A stretch of 27,440 nucleotides of DNA from JBIOUF01 sp044866695 (GTDB lineage: Bacteria > Actinomycetota > Actinomycetes > Propionibacteriales > Nocardioidaceae): the NCBI GenBank assembly GCA_044866695.1, contig JBIOUF010000023.1, forward strand, positions 1 to 27,440, given 5' to 3'. The notes below the pieces were generated by a model. That model saw nothing but the letters and a program-made list of their open reading frames with translations. It made no database searches and was not told the DNA's origin. The position numbers and the translations under genes are program-made. This document shows positions 20,247 through 27,440 of this stretch, piece by piece. Numbering within the stretch: position 1 is the first letter of the stretch; every line of letters begins with the position of its first letter.

Positions 20247-23225
20247 TCAGGTCGCGGCGGCGAGCTCGCGCAGCTCGGCCATCGCGCGGTCGAGCACCCC
20301 GCCGGGCCCGAGCCGTTCGGCCAACGCCCGCAGCTCGGCGAGCCGGACCTCGCCCACCAGGTCGACGGCCGGGGTGAACCTCCGACCGCTGAACCGGGCG
20401 ATCTCCGGCCCGACCGCCGCAGCGCCCGGAGCGACGTCCGCGCGGAGGACGAGCAGGGCGGCGGTCTCGGGGCGGCCCACCGCCGACAACAGGCCGGCGG
20501 CGTTGCGGGCGGTCGTCCAGAGCTGGGTCTCCTGGCCGGTCCGCCGCCAGTGGTCGAGCAAGTAGGCGAACGCCTCCGCCGCCCCGGGCACGTCGCCGGT
20601 CCGCGTGCGCGCCGAGGCCAGGGCGACGCTGGCGACCCCCGCGACGAAGCTGCAGCCCACGTCCCGCGCCACCGCGATGGCCTCGTGGTAGTAGGGCAGC
20701 GACTCCTCGACGCGCTCCCTGGCACGCAGCTCGCCCTCGACGTAGGCGAGGAAGCTCGCCGCCGTGCCGCATGGTGAGACGGTGGCCACCGCGTGTGCGC
20801 GGTCGAGGAGCTCCCGTGCAGAGACGGGGTCGCCGCCGTACGACGCGGCGAGGGCGGCTGAGCCGACGTAGCCCGCCGCGTGCTCCGCCGGGCCCTCGGC
20901 CGCGCGCAGCCACGCCTCGCGGGCGGCGGTGAAGTCGCCACGGAAGTGCGCCACCGCGCCGAGCGCACCCCGGGCCGCGTGCACCTGCGCCGGGTCCGGG
21001 CACGGTCCGGCCTCCCGCAACGCCCGCTCCGCGAGCCGGGCGGCCCGGTCGAGGTCGCCGAGGAGCCGCGCCGCCTCGGCGGCACGGCCGAGCACGAGCA
21101 CCCGCTGGGGATGGCCGGCGAGGGCCGGGTCGTCGGCGAGCTCCAGCGCCCACACCCAGACCTCGCGCAGGTCGCGCCAGGTCGCCACGTCGTTCACCAG
21201 AACTGTCACCGCGACCAGAACGTCGTCGCGCCCGTGCGCACGGGCCACGTCGCGAGCGGCCCGCAGGTTGTCCAGCTCGGCTCGCAGCCGCTGGTCGGTC
21301 CGCCGCTCGTCCGGCCCGAACATCGACCCGGCGATCTCGCGGGCCACCCGGAGCGCACGGTCCAGGAACCGGCGCTCGGTCTCCACACGTGCGTCTCCCG
21401 CGACCAGCTCGTCGAGGAGGAACGACCGCACCGTGAGCAGCAGCCGGTACCGTGCCGACGCGGCGTCGGCCACGAGCAGCGACGCGTCGACGAGCCGATG
21501 CAGTGCGTCCAGCGGGTCGCCGGCGACCCCGAGGTCGTGGGCGACCGCCTCGACCGTCGGCAGGTCCACCCCGCCAGGGAACGGCGCCAGCGCAGACAGC
21601 AGCCGTCGGTCGTCGCCGGCCAGCAGCCGGAAGGACGCGTCGACCGTGGCCCGCAGCGTGCGCTGGCGACCGTCGGCGCGGCCCTGGCCCCCGGTGGCGA
21701 GGTCGAGGGCCCGGTCCAGCCGGTCTCGCACCTCGCGCAACGGCATCAGCGCGACCTGCCGCGCCGCCAGCTCGATGCCCAGGGGCAGGCCGTCCAGCCG
21801 GCGCAGCACGTCGACGAGGTCGGCGGCGTCCTCCTCGCCCACCTCGAAGTCGGAGCGTCGTCGCCGGGCGTGCGCCACGAACGCGCGGACGGCGGGCTGG
21901 CGGCGCAGCGACTCGACGTCGGAGGCCTCACGTGGAACCGGAAGCGGCTGCAGCCGCACGACGTACTCGCCCGGCACCCCCAGGGTGACCCGGGAGGTGG
22001 CCAGGACCCGGACCCCAGGCGCCGTTCGCCGCAGCGCGACCACGAGGTCACGACAGGCGGCCGCCACGTGCTCGCAGTTGTCCAGCACGAGCAGCAGGTC
22101 GCGGTCGCCCAGCGCGCCTTTCAAGGTCGTCGCCAGGTCGGCCCCGGCTGCGCCGGCACCGGGGAGCAGGCCCGAGCCGGCACCGAGCGTCGAGGCGACG
22201 GCTTGGGCGACGCGCGCGGACCGGTCCACCGCGGCGAGGTCGACGACGACCACGTCGCCGGTGGCCGCCGGCGTCACAGCGGGGTCGGCGGCGACGTCGA
22301 GGGCGAGCCGCGACTTGCCGACCCCACCGGGCCCGACGACCGTGACCATGGCGTTGGCGCCGACCAGGCGGAGCACCTCGTCGCGGTCGTGCCGGCGTCC
22401 GACCATCGGCCCGTCCGGCCGGGCCAGCCGCAAGGGCGCCGTCGTGCGAGCCAGCGGGTCCGGCACCGGTGCCAGGGCCCCGGCGGCGACCGCCTGCTCC
22501 AGGTCGGCCAGGGCGGGCGACGGGTCGAGCCCGGTCTCCTCGGCGAGGCGGCGCCGGTAAGCCGCCGCGGCGGCCATCGCCTCGGCGGACCGGCCCTCGA
22601 GCGCGAGCGCGCGCACGTGCAGCAGCGCGGTGCGCTCGCGCAGCGGGGACGCGGCCGCAGCCTCCGCGGCATCGGGTGCGACGGCCCGGTCGCCCATCTG
22701 CAGGCGGGCCTCGACCAGGTCGTCGAGAAGGCGGAGCCGCAGCTCGTCCAGCCCGACGGCCTCCGCGGCCAGCGACGGGAACGCGGACAGCTCGGCAAGG
22801 GCGGGCCCGCGCCAGAGCCCCAGCGCAGCGCGGGCCAGCTCGGCCCGGGTCGACGCCGGGGTCCCGGCGGCGGTGACCGCCGATGCCAGGCGCCGAGCCG
22901 CGGCGGCGTCGAGCTCCTCGGCCTCCAGGTCGAGGCGGTAGCCGGCCTCGCCGCGCCGCAGCCGGTGGGCGTGCGGACCGAGGTGCCCGCGCAGCCGCGA
23001 CACGTGGTTGTAGAGCGCCTGGTGGGCGTTGCCCGGCGGGTCCTCGGGCCACAGGGCGTCGACCAGGCGCGTGGTGCTCACCGCGCGCCCGGCGTCCAGG
23101 GCGAGCAGCGCGAGCAGCGCCCGGCGGCGTACTCCTGGGACCTCGACCGGCCGGCCGTCGACGCAGAGCCGCAGCGGGCCCAGGACGTCGACCCGCACGG
23201 CGAGGCGGGCCCGGTCGAGGTTCAT
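20247..23225 (-). CDS. AfsR/SARP-type regulator: winged helix, BTAD, NB-ARC ATPase, helical repeats
   Basis: A 992-residue transcription regulator. Residues ~10-100 are an OmpR-type winged helix (VDVLGPLRLCVDGRPV, RRALLALLALDAGRAVS, NHVSRLRGHLG). Residues ~105-250 are the bacterial transcriptional activation (BTAD) domain. The P-loop lies at 298-305 (GPGGVGKS), Walker B at about 377-386 (LLLVLDNCEH), and an arginine-sensor-like TSRVTLGVPGEYVVRLQPL near 415. Residues ~650-990 form TPR-like helical repeats. This is the architecture of large AfsR-like regulators that switch on secondary-metabolite or nutrient-response genes; classical SARPs have only the first two domains. ATG 23225 has GAGGAG about 10 bases upstream. 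It lies 67 bases after the PIG-L gene on the same strand. The target is unknown; an 11-bp-spaced TGTCAC pair upstream of the PIG-L gene is a candidate site. Confidence 0.93.
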   Translation of the reverse strand: MNLDRARLAVRVDVLGPLRLCVDGRPVEVPGVRRRALLALLALDAGRAVSTTRLVDALWPEDPPGNAHQALYNHVSRLRGHLGPHAHRLRRGEAGYRLDLEAEELDAAAARRLASAVTAAGTPASTRAELARAALGLWRGPALAELSAFPSLAAEAVGLDELRLRLLDDLVEARLQMGDRAVAPDAAEAAAASPLRERTALLHVRALALEGRSAEAMAAAAAYRRRLAEETGLDPSPALADLEQAVAAGALAPVPDPLARTTAPLRLARPDGPMVGRRHDRDEVLRLVGANAMVTVVGPGGVGKSRLALDVAADPAVTPAATGDVVVVDLAAVDRSARVAQAVASTLGAGSGLLPGAGAAGADLATTLKGALGDRDLLLVLDNCEHVAAACRDLVVALRRTAPGVRVLATSRVTLGVPGEYVVRLQPLPVPREASDVESLRRQPAVRAFVAHARRRRSDFEVGEEDAADLVDVLRRLDGLPLGIELAARQVALMPLREVRDRLDRALDLATGGQGRADGRQRTLRATVDASFRLLAGDDRRLLSALAPFPGGVDLPTVEAVAHDLGVAGDPLDALHRLVDASLLVADAASARYRLLLTVRSFLLDELVAGDARVETERRFLDRALRVAREIAGSMFGPDERRTDQRLRAELDNLRAARDVARAHGRDDVLVAVTVLVNDVATWRDLREVWVWALELADDPALAGHPQRVLVLGRAAEAARLLGDLDRAARLAERALREAGPCPDPAQVHAARGALGAVAHFRGDFTAAREAWLRAAEGPAEHAAGYVGSAALAASYGGDPVSARELLDRAHAVATVSPCGTAASFLAYVEGELRARERVEESLPYYHEAIAVARDVGCSFVAGVASVALASARTRTGDVPGAAEAFAYLLDHWRRTGQETQLWTTARNAAGLLSAVGRPETAALLVLRADVAPGAAAVGPEIARFSGRRFTPAVDLVGEVRLAELRALAERLGPGGVLDRAMAELRELAAAT

Positions 23226-23292
23226 CGAGTCAGCGCTCCTCGGGGGCTGGTACGGCGTCGCCTTCGCACTGTGCCCGAACGAGGGGCGGACG

Positions 23293-24039
23293 TCACCGGG
23301 TTCGCAGCGGCAGCGCGAAGCTCTCCGTGGCCACCCAGCGGGCGAACCGCTGCCGTCCCACCGCCGCGACCAGCCCGCCGGTCTGCGACTCCTGTCGCAG
23401 CAGCGCCTCGACCTTGCGGTCCAGCGCCGCGCCGCCCAGCCGCAGCTGGAGGGCCATCTCGTCGTCCGCGCACCTCCGCGGCCGGCCGAGCTCGAAGACG
23501 CCGAAGTCCTGGTCGAGCCCGGGGTCGACCGGCGTCGTCAGAGCGACCGGATGCAGGACCCGGGGCGCAACCGCGGCCCGGCGCAGGGCGAGCTCGGTCC
23601 AGGAGCTCACGGTCCGGTGGTCGGGATGTCCGGTGAACCCATCGGGCCCGAAGGTGACCAGCGTGTCCGGCCGTACCTCGTCCAGCAGCGTGACCAACCG
23701 GTCGACCGGCTCGGCGGGGTCCAGCCCCCCGCAGCCGCCGTCGGGGTAGTCCCACCAGTGGTGCTCCCTCACGCCGAGCACGGCGAGGGCGGCCTGGAGC
23801 TCCTCGGTGCGCAGCCGGGCGAGGCGGGCCCGCTCGGCCGGCGTCGCCGCCGGGTCCGCCGACTCCCCGCGCGTGGCGGTCACGCACACGACCCGGTGGC
23901 CGGCGTCGCCGAGGGCCGCGAACAGGCCGCCGGCGAGGTAGGTCTCGTCGTCCGGGTGCGCCCAGACCGCGAGGACGTCGCCGACCCCGGCGAGGTCCGG
24001 GACCGTCACCGGGTCCGGCAGGGCTGTGGTGGTCCGCAT
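23293..24039 (-). CDS. PIG-L (LmbE-like) zinc deacetylase
   Basis: A 248-residue N-deacetylase of the family that contains MshB (mycothiol synthesis), Mca and GlcNAc-PI de-N-acetylase. Zinc ligands are H28 and D31 in WAHPDDETYLAGG and H141 in GFTGHPDHRTVS. A family-typical acidic/glycine-rich loop DYPDGGCGG precedes the second half. ATG 24039 is chosen because the preceding in-frame sequence runs into the divergent methyltransferase promoter area; there is no good ribosome binding site. The substrate is unclear: probably a sugar- or inositol-linked acetamide or a mycothiol conjugate. It is divergent from the Rv2258c-like methyltransferase and upstream of the AfsR-like gene. Confidence 0.9.
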   Translation of the reverse strand: MRTTTALPDPVTVPDLAGVGDVLAVWAHPDDETYLAGGLFAALGDAGHRVVCVTATRGESADPAATPAERARLARLRTEELQAALAVLGVREHHWWDYPDGGCGGLDPAEPVDRLVTLLDEVRPDTLVTFGPDGFTGHPDHRTVSSWTELALRRAAVAPRVLHPVALTTPVDPGLDQDFGVFELGRPRRCADDEMALQLRLGGAALDRKVEALLRQESQTGGLVAAVGRQRFARWVATESFALPLRTR

Positions 24040-24063
24040 GACGACCAGGGTGCCGGATCGGCC

Positions 24064-24080
24064 TGTCACCTGTCTGTCAC
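24064..24080. promoter_or_regulatory. TGTCAC direct repeats 11 bp apart, candidate regulator box
   Basis: TGTCAC occurs at 24064-24069 and 24075-24080, start-to-start distance 11 bases, in the 151-base gap between the divergent PIG-L and methyltransferase genes. Direct hexamer or heptamer repeats at 11-bp spacing are the known binding pattern of SARP/AfsR proteins and of PhoP. An AfsR-like gene is nearby. Only two copies are seen, so this is tentative. The rest of the gap shows no clear -35/-10. Confidence 0.35.
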
Positions 24081-24190
24081 GGCCCCCCGCGTCGCGACGT
24101 CGCGGCGACAGGGCGGTGGGAGCCGCCACGGCGACGGTGGTTGCCGACGGCGCCACCCGGGCGCCGCACCGATCGGAAGGGCACGCTCTC

Positions 24191-25267
24191 ATGACCACAC
24201 AGCTTCAGGCGCCCGCGTTGGACCTCGCGGCGGTCGAGGCCTTCGCCGGCAAGGTGGCGGCCGACCAGGCCGCGGCCTACAACGCGGTCCTGGTCTACCT
24301 CGGCGACCGGCTGGGCCTCTGGAAGGCGCTCGCGTCCGTCGACTCGGCCACCAGCGACGAGCTCGCAGAGCGTTCGGGGCTCGCCGAACGCCAGGTCCGC
24401 GAATGGCTGGCGGCCCAGGCGGCCAACGGGTACGTGGGCTACGACACCGCCACCGGCGCCTTCTCGCTGTCCGCGGAGCGGGCCGCGGTCCTCGCCGACG
24501 ACGACAGCCCCGCGTTCGGGGCCGCCGTGTTCGAGATCATCGCCGCCGTGTGGGCCTCGGTCGACCAGCTCGCGCACGCCTACGCGACCGGGCGCGGGGT
24601 CGACTGGGCCGACCACGACTCTCGGCTGTTCGTCGGCGTCGACCGGTTCTACCGCACCTTCTACCGCAGCTCGCTGCTCACCGAGTGGCTGCCCGCGGTC
24701 GAGGGGCTCGTGGAGCGGCTCTCGGCCGGGATCCGCGTCGTCGACGTCGGCTGTGGTCTCGGGTCGGCGACCATCCTGCTGGCCGAGGCCTTCCCGGCCT
24801 CGACGTTCGTCGGCGTGGACTACCACGAGGAGTCGGTACGCCGGGCCACGGCAGCCGCGCAGGAGGCCGGCGTCGCCGACCGGGTCCGGTTCGAGGTCGC
24901 GGACGCGACGTCCTACACCGGCAGCTACGACCTGGTCTGCTTCTTCGACGCGCTGCACGACCTCGGCGACCCGGTTGCGGCGCTGGCGCACGCCCGGAGC
25001 GCGCTGTCGCGCGACGGTCGGGTGTTCGCCGTCGAGCCGTTCGCCGAGGACGGGCTCGAGGCCAACCTGGCCAACCCGGTCTCCGCGGTGTTCTACGCCG
25101 CCAGCTCGTGCCTGTGCGTGCCCGCCAGCGTCGCGCAGGGCGGTGCGGCCCTGGGCGCCCAGGCCGGTCCGGCGCGCCTGACCGCGGCGTTCGCCGACGC
25201 GGGCTTCGGCATGGCCGGCGTCGCCGCCGCGACGCCGTTCAACCTGGTGCTGGAGGCGCGCGCCTGA
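24191..25267 (+). CDS. Rv2258c-like SAM methyltransferase with N-terminal winged helix
   Basis: A 358-residue two-domain protein. Residues ~25-105 form a winged-helix dimer module (VLVYLGDRLGLWKALASVDSA, LAERSGLAERQVREWLAAQAANGYVGYD), as in the mycobacterial Rv2258c group and related small-molecule methyltransferases. The SAM-binding domain starts at motif I VVDVGCGLGSA (183-193), followed by FVGVDYHEESV, then RFEVADATSY and LVCFFDALHDLGDP. C-terminal segment: RVFAVEPFAEDGLEANL. ATG 24191 is taken, with AAGG about 9-10 bases upstream; the frame is open further upstream without a supported start. The substrate is unknown. It is divergent from the PIG-L deacetylase gene, which may share its regulation. 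Confidence 0.9.
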   Translation: MTTQLQAPALDLAAVEAFAGKVAADQAAAYNAVLVYLGDRLGLWKALASVDSATSDELAERSGLAERQVREWLAAQAANGYVGYDTATGAFSLSAERAAVLADDDSPAFGAAVFEIIAAVWASVDQLAHAYATGRGVDWADHDSRLFVGVDRFYRTFYRSSLLTEWLPAVEGLVERLSAGIRVVDVGCGLGSATILLAEAFPASTFVGVDYHEESVRRATAAAQEAGVADRVRFEVADATSYTGSYDLVCFFDALHDLGDPVAALAHARSALSRDGRVFAVEPFAEDGLEANLANPVSAVFYAASSCLCVPASVAQGGAALGAQAGPARLTAAFADAGFGMAGVAAATPFNLVLEARA

Positions 25268-25273
25268 GCCCGA

Positions 25274-25331
25274 GGCGGTGGCGATGGTGAGGAGAGGCTG
25301 GCCGGCCCGCCCTCCTCGACCACCGCCGCCG
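25274..25331. terminator. Bidirectional hairpin between convergent genes
   Basis: The arms around 25274-25294 (GGCGGTGGCG..GGTGAGGAG) and 25311-25331 (CTCCTCGACCACCGCCGCC) are imperfectly complementary around a short GC-rich loop. They fill the 66-base gap between the convergent methyltransferase and acyl-CoA dehydrogenase genes. The stem looks like a degenerate member of the 'ggttgaggag' hairpin family. A terminator role is inferred from position. Confidence 0.5.
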
Positions 25332-25333
25332 CT

Positions 25334-27130
25334 CTAGAACCACTCCTCCCGCATGTCCAGCGTCGTGCGGTCCAGGCTCTCCAGCAGGTCCAGCTGCGCG
25401 TCGGTGCGGGGCAGCTCGTGGCGCAGGAAGTACCGCGCGGCCTGGCGCTTGCCGGCGTAGAAGTCGCCCTCCTTGCCGGCGGTCGCCAGGACCTGCTCCA
25501 GCCAGACCCACGCGACGACGATGTGGCCGGTGGCCTCCAGGTACGTCGAGGAGTTCGCCAGCGACACCGACACGTCGCCCGCCGACCACACCTTCACGGT
25601 GGTGACCAGCAGCCGCTCGGCGGCACGGCGCACCGCGGCGGCGCCCTCCGCGTACTCCTCGCCCAGGGCCTCCGCCCGGGCGGTCGTGTCCAGGACGCGC
25701 CCGACGAGCAGCCGCAGCCCCGCCCCCTCGTCCGCGACCACCTTGCGGCCGAGCAGGTCCAGGCCCTGGATCCCGTGGGTTCCCTCGTGGATCGGGTTGA
25801 GCCGGTTGTCGCGGTAGTGCTGCTCGACGTCGTACTCGCGCGTGTAGCCGTAGCCGCCGTGCACCTGGATGGCCAGGTCGTTGGCCGCCAGGCACCACTG
25901 CGACGGCCAGCTCTTCACCACCGGGGTGAGCACGTCGAGGAGCTGCCCGGCGCGGGTGGCTGCGTCGGCCTGCGGTGCGGTGGCCTGCTCGTCGGCGAGC
26001 CGGGCGGCGAACAGCACCAGCCCCAGCCCGCCCTCGACGTACGCCTTCTGGGCCAGCAGCATCCGCCGCACGTCGGCGTGCCGGATGATCGGCACCGGCG
26101 GCATGGCGGGGTCCTTGGCCTCGACCGGCCGGCCCTGCAGCCGCGTGCGGGCGTAGTCCAGCGACTTCAGGTAGCCGGTGTAGCCGAGCGCTGCGGCGCC
26201 GAGGCCGACCCCGATGCGGGCCTCGTTCATCATGTGGAACATGCAGGCGAGCCCGCGGTGCTGCTCGCCCACCAGATAGCCGACCGCTCCCGGCCGGCCG
26301 CCGGGCCGGTGCCGGCCCTCGCCGAAGCCGAGCACGGTGTTGGTCGTGCCGCGGAACCCCATCTTGTGGTTGAGCCCGGCGAGCACGACGTCGTTGCGCT
26401 CACCGATCGAGCCGTCGTCGTTCACCAGGTGTTTGGGTACGGCGAACAGCGAGATGCCCTTCACGCCGGGCGGCGCGCCGACCGTGCGGGCCAGCACCAG
26501 GTGCACGATGTTCTCGCCGAGCTCGTGGTCTCCTGCGGAGATCCACATCTTGGTGCCGCGCAGCCGCCAGGTGCCGTCCGGCTGCGGCTCGGCGCGGGTG
26601 GCGACGTCGGCGAGGGAGGAGCCGGCCTGCGGCTCGGACAGGCACATGGTGCCGAAGAACCGGCCCTCGACCATCGGCCGGACGAACCGGTCGACCAGCT
26701 CCGGCGACCCGTGCGCGGCCAGCAGTTGGGCGTTGCCGGTGGTCAGGAACGGGTACCCGGCGGTGCCGCAGTTGGCCGCCTGGAACCACGTGGACGCCGC
26801 GGCCGCGACGACCCGTGGCAGCCGCATCCCGCCGAGGCCCTCGTCCATGGTCGCGCCGACGAACCCCGAGTCGGCGTACACCTTCAGCGCCTCCTCGACC
26901 TCGGGGACGAGGTGCACCCGGGTGCCGTCGAAGCGCGGCTCCTCGGCGTCGGCCAGCTTGTTGTGCGGGGCGAAGTGCCGCACCGCGACCGTCTCGGCCA
27001 GGTCGAGGACGGCGTCGAAGGTCTCCCTGGAGTGCTGGGCGTAGCGGTCCCGAGCGGTCAGGCCCTCCACGTCGAGCCACTCGTAGAGGCAGAAGTCCAG
27101 GTCGCGCCGCGACATCACCAAGGAGGCCAT
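25334..27130 (-). CDS. Acyl-CoA dehydrogenase, ~600-residue type with C-terminal extension
   Basis: A 598-residue FAD enzyme for alpha,beta-desaturation of acyl-CoA. The substrate/FAD signature FGTMCLSEPQAGSSLADV and GTKMWISAGDHELGENIVHLVLARTVG lie in the middle domain. The C-terminal helical domain has MNEARIGVGLGAAALGYTGYLKSLDYARTR and the flavin-binding AIQVHGGYGYTREYDVEQHYRDNRLNPIHEGTHGIQGLDLLGRK; the Glu in HEGT is the likely catalytic base. A further ~110-residue extension follows, as in the long family used for bulky or long-chain substrates. ATG 27130 is taken; ATG 27115 (MSRRDLDFCLYEW) is a good alternative, and neither has a clear ribosome binding site. The frame is open up to 27301 but there it runs through repeat DNA. 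Convergent with the methyltransferase gene. The acyl chain is unknown. Confidence 0.94.
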   Translation of the reverse strand: MASLVMSRRDLDFCLYEWLDVEGLTARDRYAQHSRETFDAVLDLAETVAVRHFAPHNKLADAEEPRFDGTRVHLVPEVEEALKVYADSGFVGATMDEGLGGMRLPRVVAAAASTWFQAANCGTAGYPFLTTGNAQLLAAHGSPELVDRFVRPMVEGRFFGTMCLSEPQAGSSLADVATRAEPQPDGTWRLRGTKMWISAGDHELGENIVHLVLARTVGAPPGVKGISLFAVPKHLVNDDGSIGERNDVVLAGLNHKMGFRGTTNTVLGFGEGRHRPGGRPGAVGYLVGEQHRGLACMFHMMNEARIGVGLGAAALGYTGYLKSLDYARTRLQGRPVEAKDPAMPPVPIIRHADVRRMLLAQKAYVEGGLGLVLFAARLADEQATAPQADAATRAGQLLDVLTPVVKSWPSQWCLAANDLAIQVHGGYGYTREYDVEQHYRDNRLNPIHEGTHGIQGLDLLGRKVVADEGAGLRLLVGRVLDTTARAEALGEEYAEGAAAVRRAAERLLVTTVKVWSAGDVSVSLANSSTYLEATGHIVVAWVWLEQVLATAGKEGDFYAGKRQAARYFLRHELPRTDAQLDLLESLDRTTLDMREEWF

Positions 27131-27171
27131 GGGTGGAGAAGGTAGCGCCTCCCAGCGCAGGCGCCGGCACC

Positions 27172-27440
27172 GCTGGTCGAGGAGCCGGAGCGATGGCGGA
27201 GGCGTCTCGAAACCAGCGGGACGGTGGCAGGCCCCCAGCCAGGGTGCCGGTGGTTTCGAGACGCTCGCAAGCTCGCTCCTCAACCACCGGCGCGCTCGCA
27301 AGCTCGCTCCTCAACCACCCCCCCCCGCTGGTTGAGGAGCCGGAGCGCTAGCGCAGGCGTCTCGAAACCAGCGGGACGGTGGCAGGCACCCAACCAGGGT
27401 GCCGGTGGTTTCGAGACGCTCGCAAGCTCGCTCCTCAACC
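27172..27440. repeat. Two 114-bp direct repeats of Nocardioides-type hairpin DNA, running off the right edge
   Basis: Unit A is 27172-27285 and unit B 27327-27440; they differ at six positions by my count. Each unit holds two hairpin halves: one from GGTTGAGGAG (GGTCGAGGAG in unit A) to TCTCGAAACC, the other from GGTTTCGAGACGCTCGCAAG to CTCCTCAACC. The linker between the units contains another partial copy (GCTCGCAAGCTCGCTCCTCA) and a run of nine C (27318-27326). The array is upstream of the acyl-CoA dehydrogenase start and may continue outside. No gene is seen in 27131-27440. Confidence 0.9.

Noticed and set aside
20880..23636. A 918-codon plus-strand open frame
   Set aside because: Antisense shadow of the AfsR-like gene, which has clear winged-helix, P-loop and Walker B motifs. 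The antisense product is Arg/Gln/Pro-rich without a recognisable domain.
25418..27145. A 575-codon plus-strand open frame
   Set aside because: Antisense shadow of the acyl-CoA dehydrogenase, whose signatures are complete.
27131..27301. N-terminal extension of the acyl-CoA dehydrogenase
   Set aside because: The extended frame translates hairpin repeat DNA; the family start is at 27130 or 27115.
1..27440. tRNA, rRNA, transposase or phage genes
   Set aside because: Looked for cloverleaf-type segments, transposase-like motifs and phage proteins while reading; none could be supported.

Overview
The window is a stretch of very GC-rich chromosome from an actinobacterium, most likely a member of the Nocardioidaceae (Nocardioides-like). 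The reasons are the strong G/C third-position bias, a DinB/mycothiol-dependent-isomerase-type protein, a SARP/AfsR-type regulator, TetR and PadR regulators beside lipid and acyl-CoA enzymes, and the intergenic hairpin repeats of the 'ggttgaggag...tctcgaaacc' type that I associate with that family. The genus is an inference. No rRNA, tRNA, CRISPR array, transposase or phage gene was seen.

Left block (1-7892, all minus strand): an ADP-forming acetate-CoA ligase-like protein, a YbdK-type glutamate-cysteine ligase, a SAM methyltransferase, a PadR regulator, a DinB/mycothiol-isomerase-like protein and a phosphoketolase whose C-terminus runs off the left edge. The phosphoketolase (acetyl-phosphate production) and the acyl-CoA synthetase (acetate/acyl-CoA conversion) are metabolically compatible. 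A TetR regulator (8131-8790) is divergent from the acyl-CoA synthetase, and a palindrome sits on the predicted -10 of that enzyme's promoter. An Arg-rich 45-codon leader ORF with a good ribosome binding site ends by overlapping the TetR start.

Centre (9320-11816, plus strand): the most unusual part. Four tightly packed genes encode a cytoplasmic subtilisin-like protease resembling the PatA/PatG proteases of cyanobactin pathways, a 71-residue CGGC small protein, a stand-alone protein resembling the C-terminal region of PatG, and a 134-residue protein with ten cysteines and a 'PGFTAE' N-terminus. There is no YcaO cyclodehydratase and no cyanobactin precursor, so this is not a canonical cyanobactin locus. 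It looks like a separate, undescribed peptide- or protein-maturation system. A complex hairpin repeat closes it.

Right-centre (11998-14271): a Rieske oxygenase of the quaternary-amine type (Glu at the bridging position) behind a palindromic operator, a SurE nucleotidase, and a small GlsB/YeaQ membrane protein. Next (14589-18342, minus) comes a probable operon of a Gmad2-LysM protein, an uncharacterised protein and a large membrane-embedded M48 metalloprotease. Next (18647-20223, plus) is a translationally coupled thioesterase and zinc alcohol dehydrogenase pair.

Right block (20247-27130): an AfsR-like regulator with a SARP N-terminus, NB-ARC-type ATPase and repeat domain; a PIG-L deacetylase upstream of it; a divergent Rv2258c-like methyltransferase; and an acyl-CoA dehydrogenase. 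The window ends in two 114-bp direct repeats.

Three intergenic gaps carry arrays of a 22-bp unit (2326-2420, 14411-14564, 18441-18606). In two of them the two halves of the array point in opposite directions. These repeats, the four-gene PatG-like cluster and the leader ORF are the main items for follow-up.
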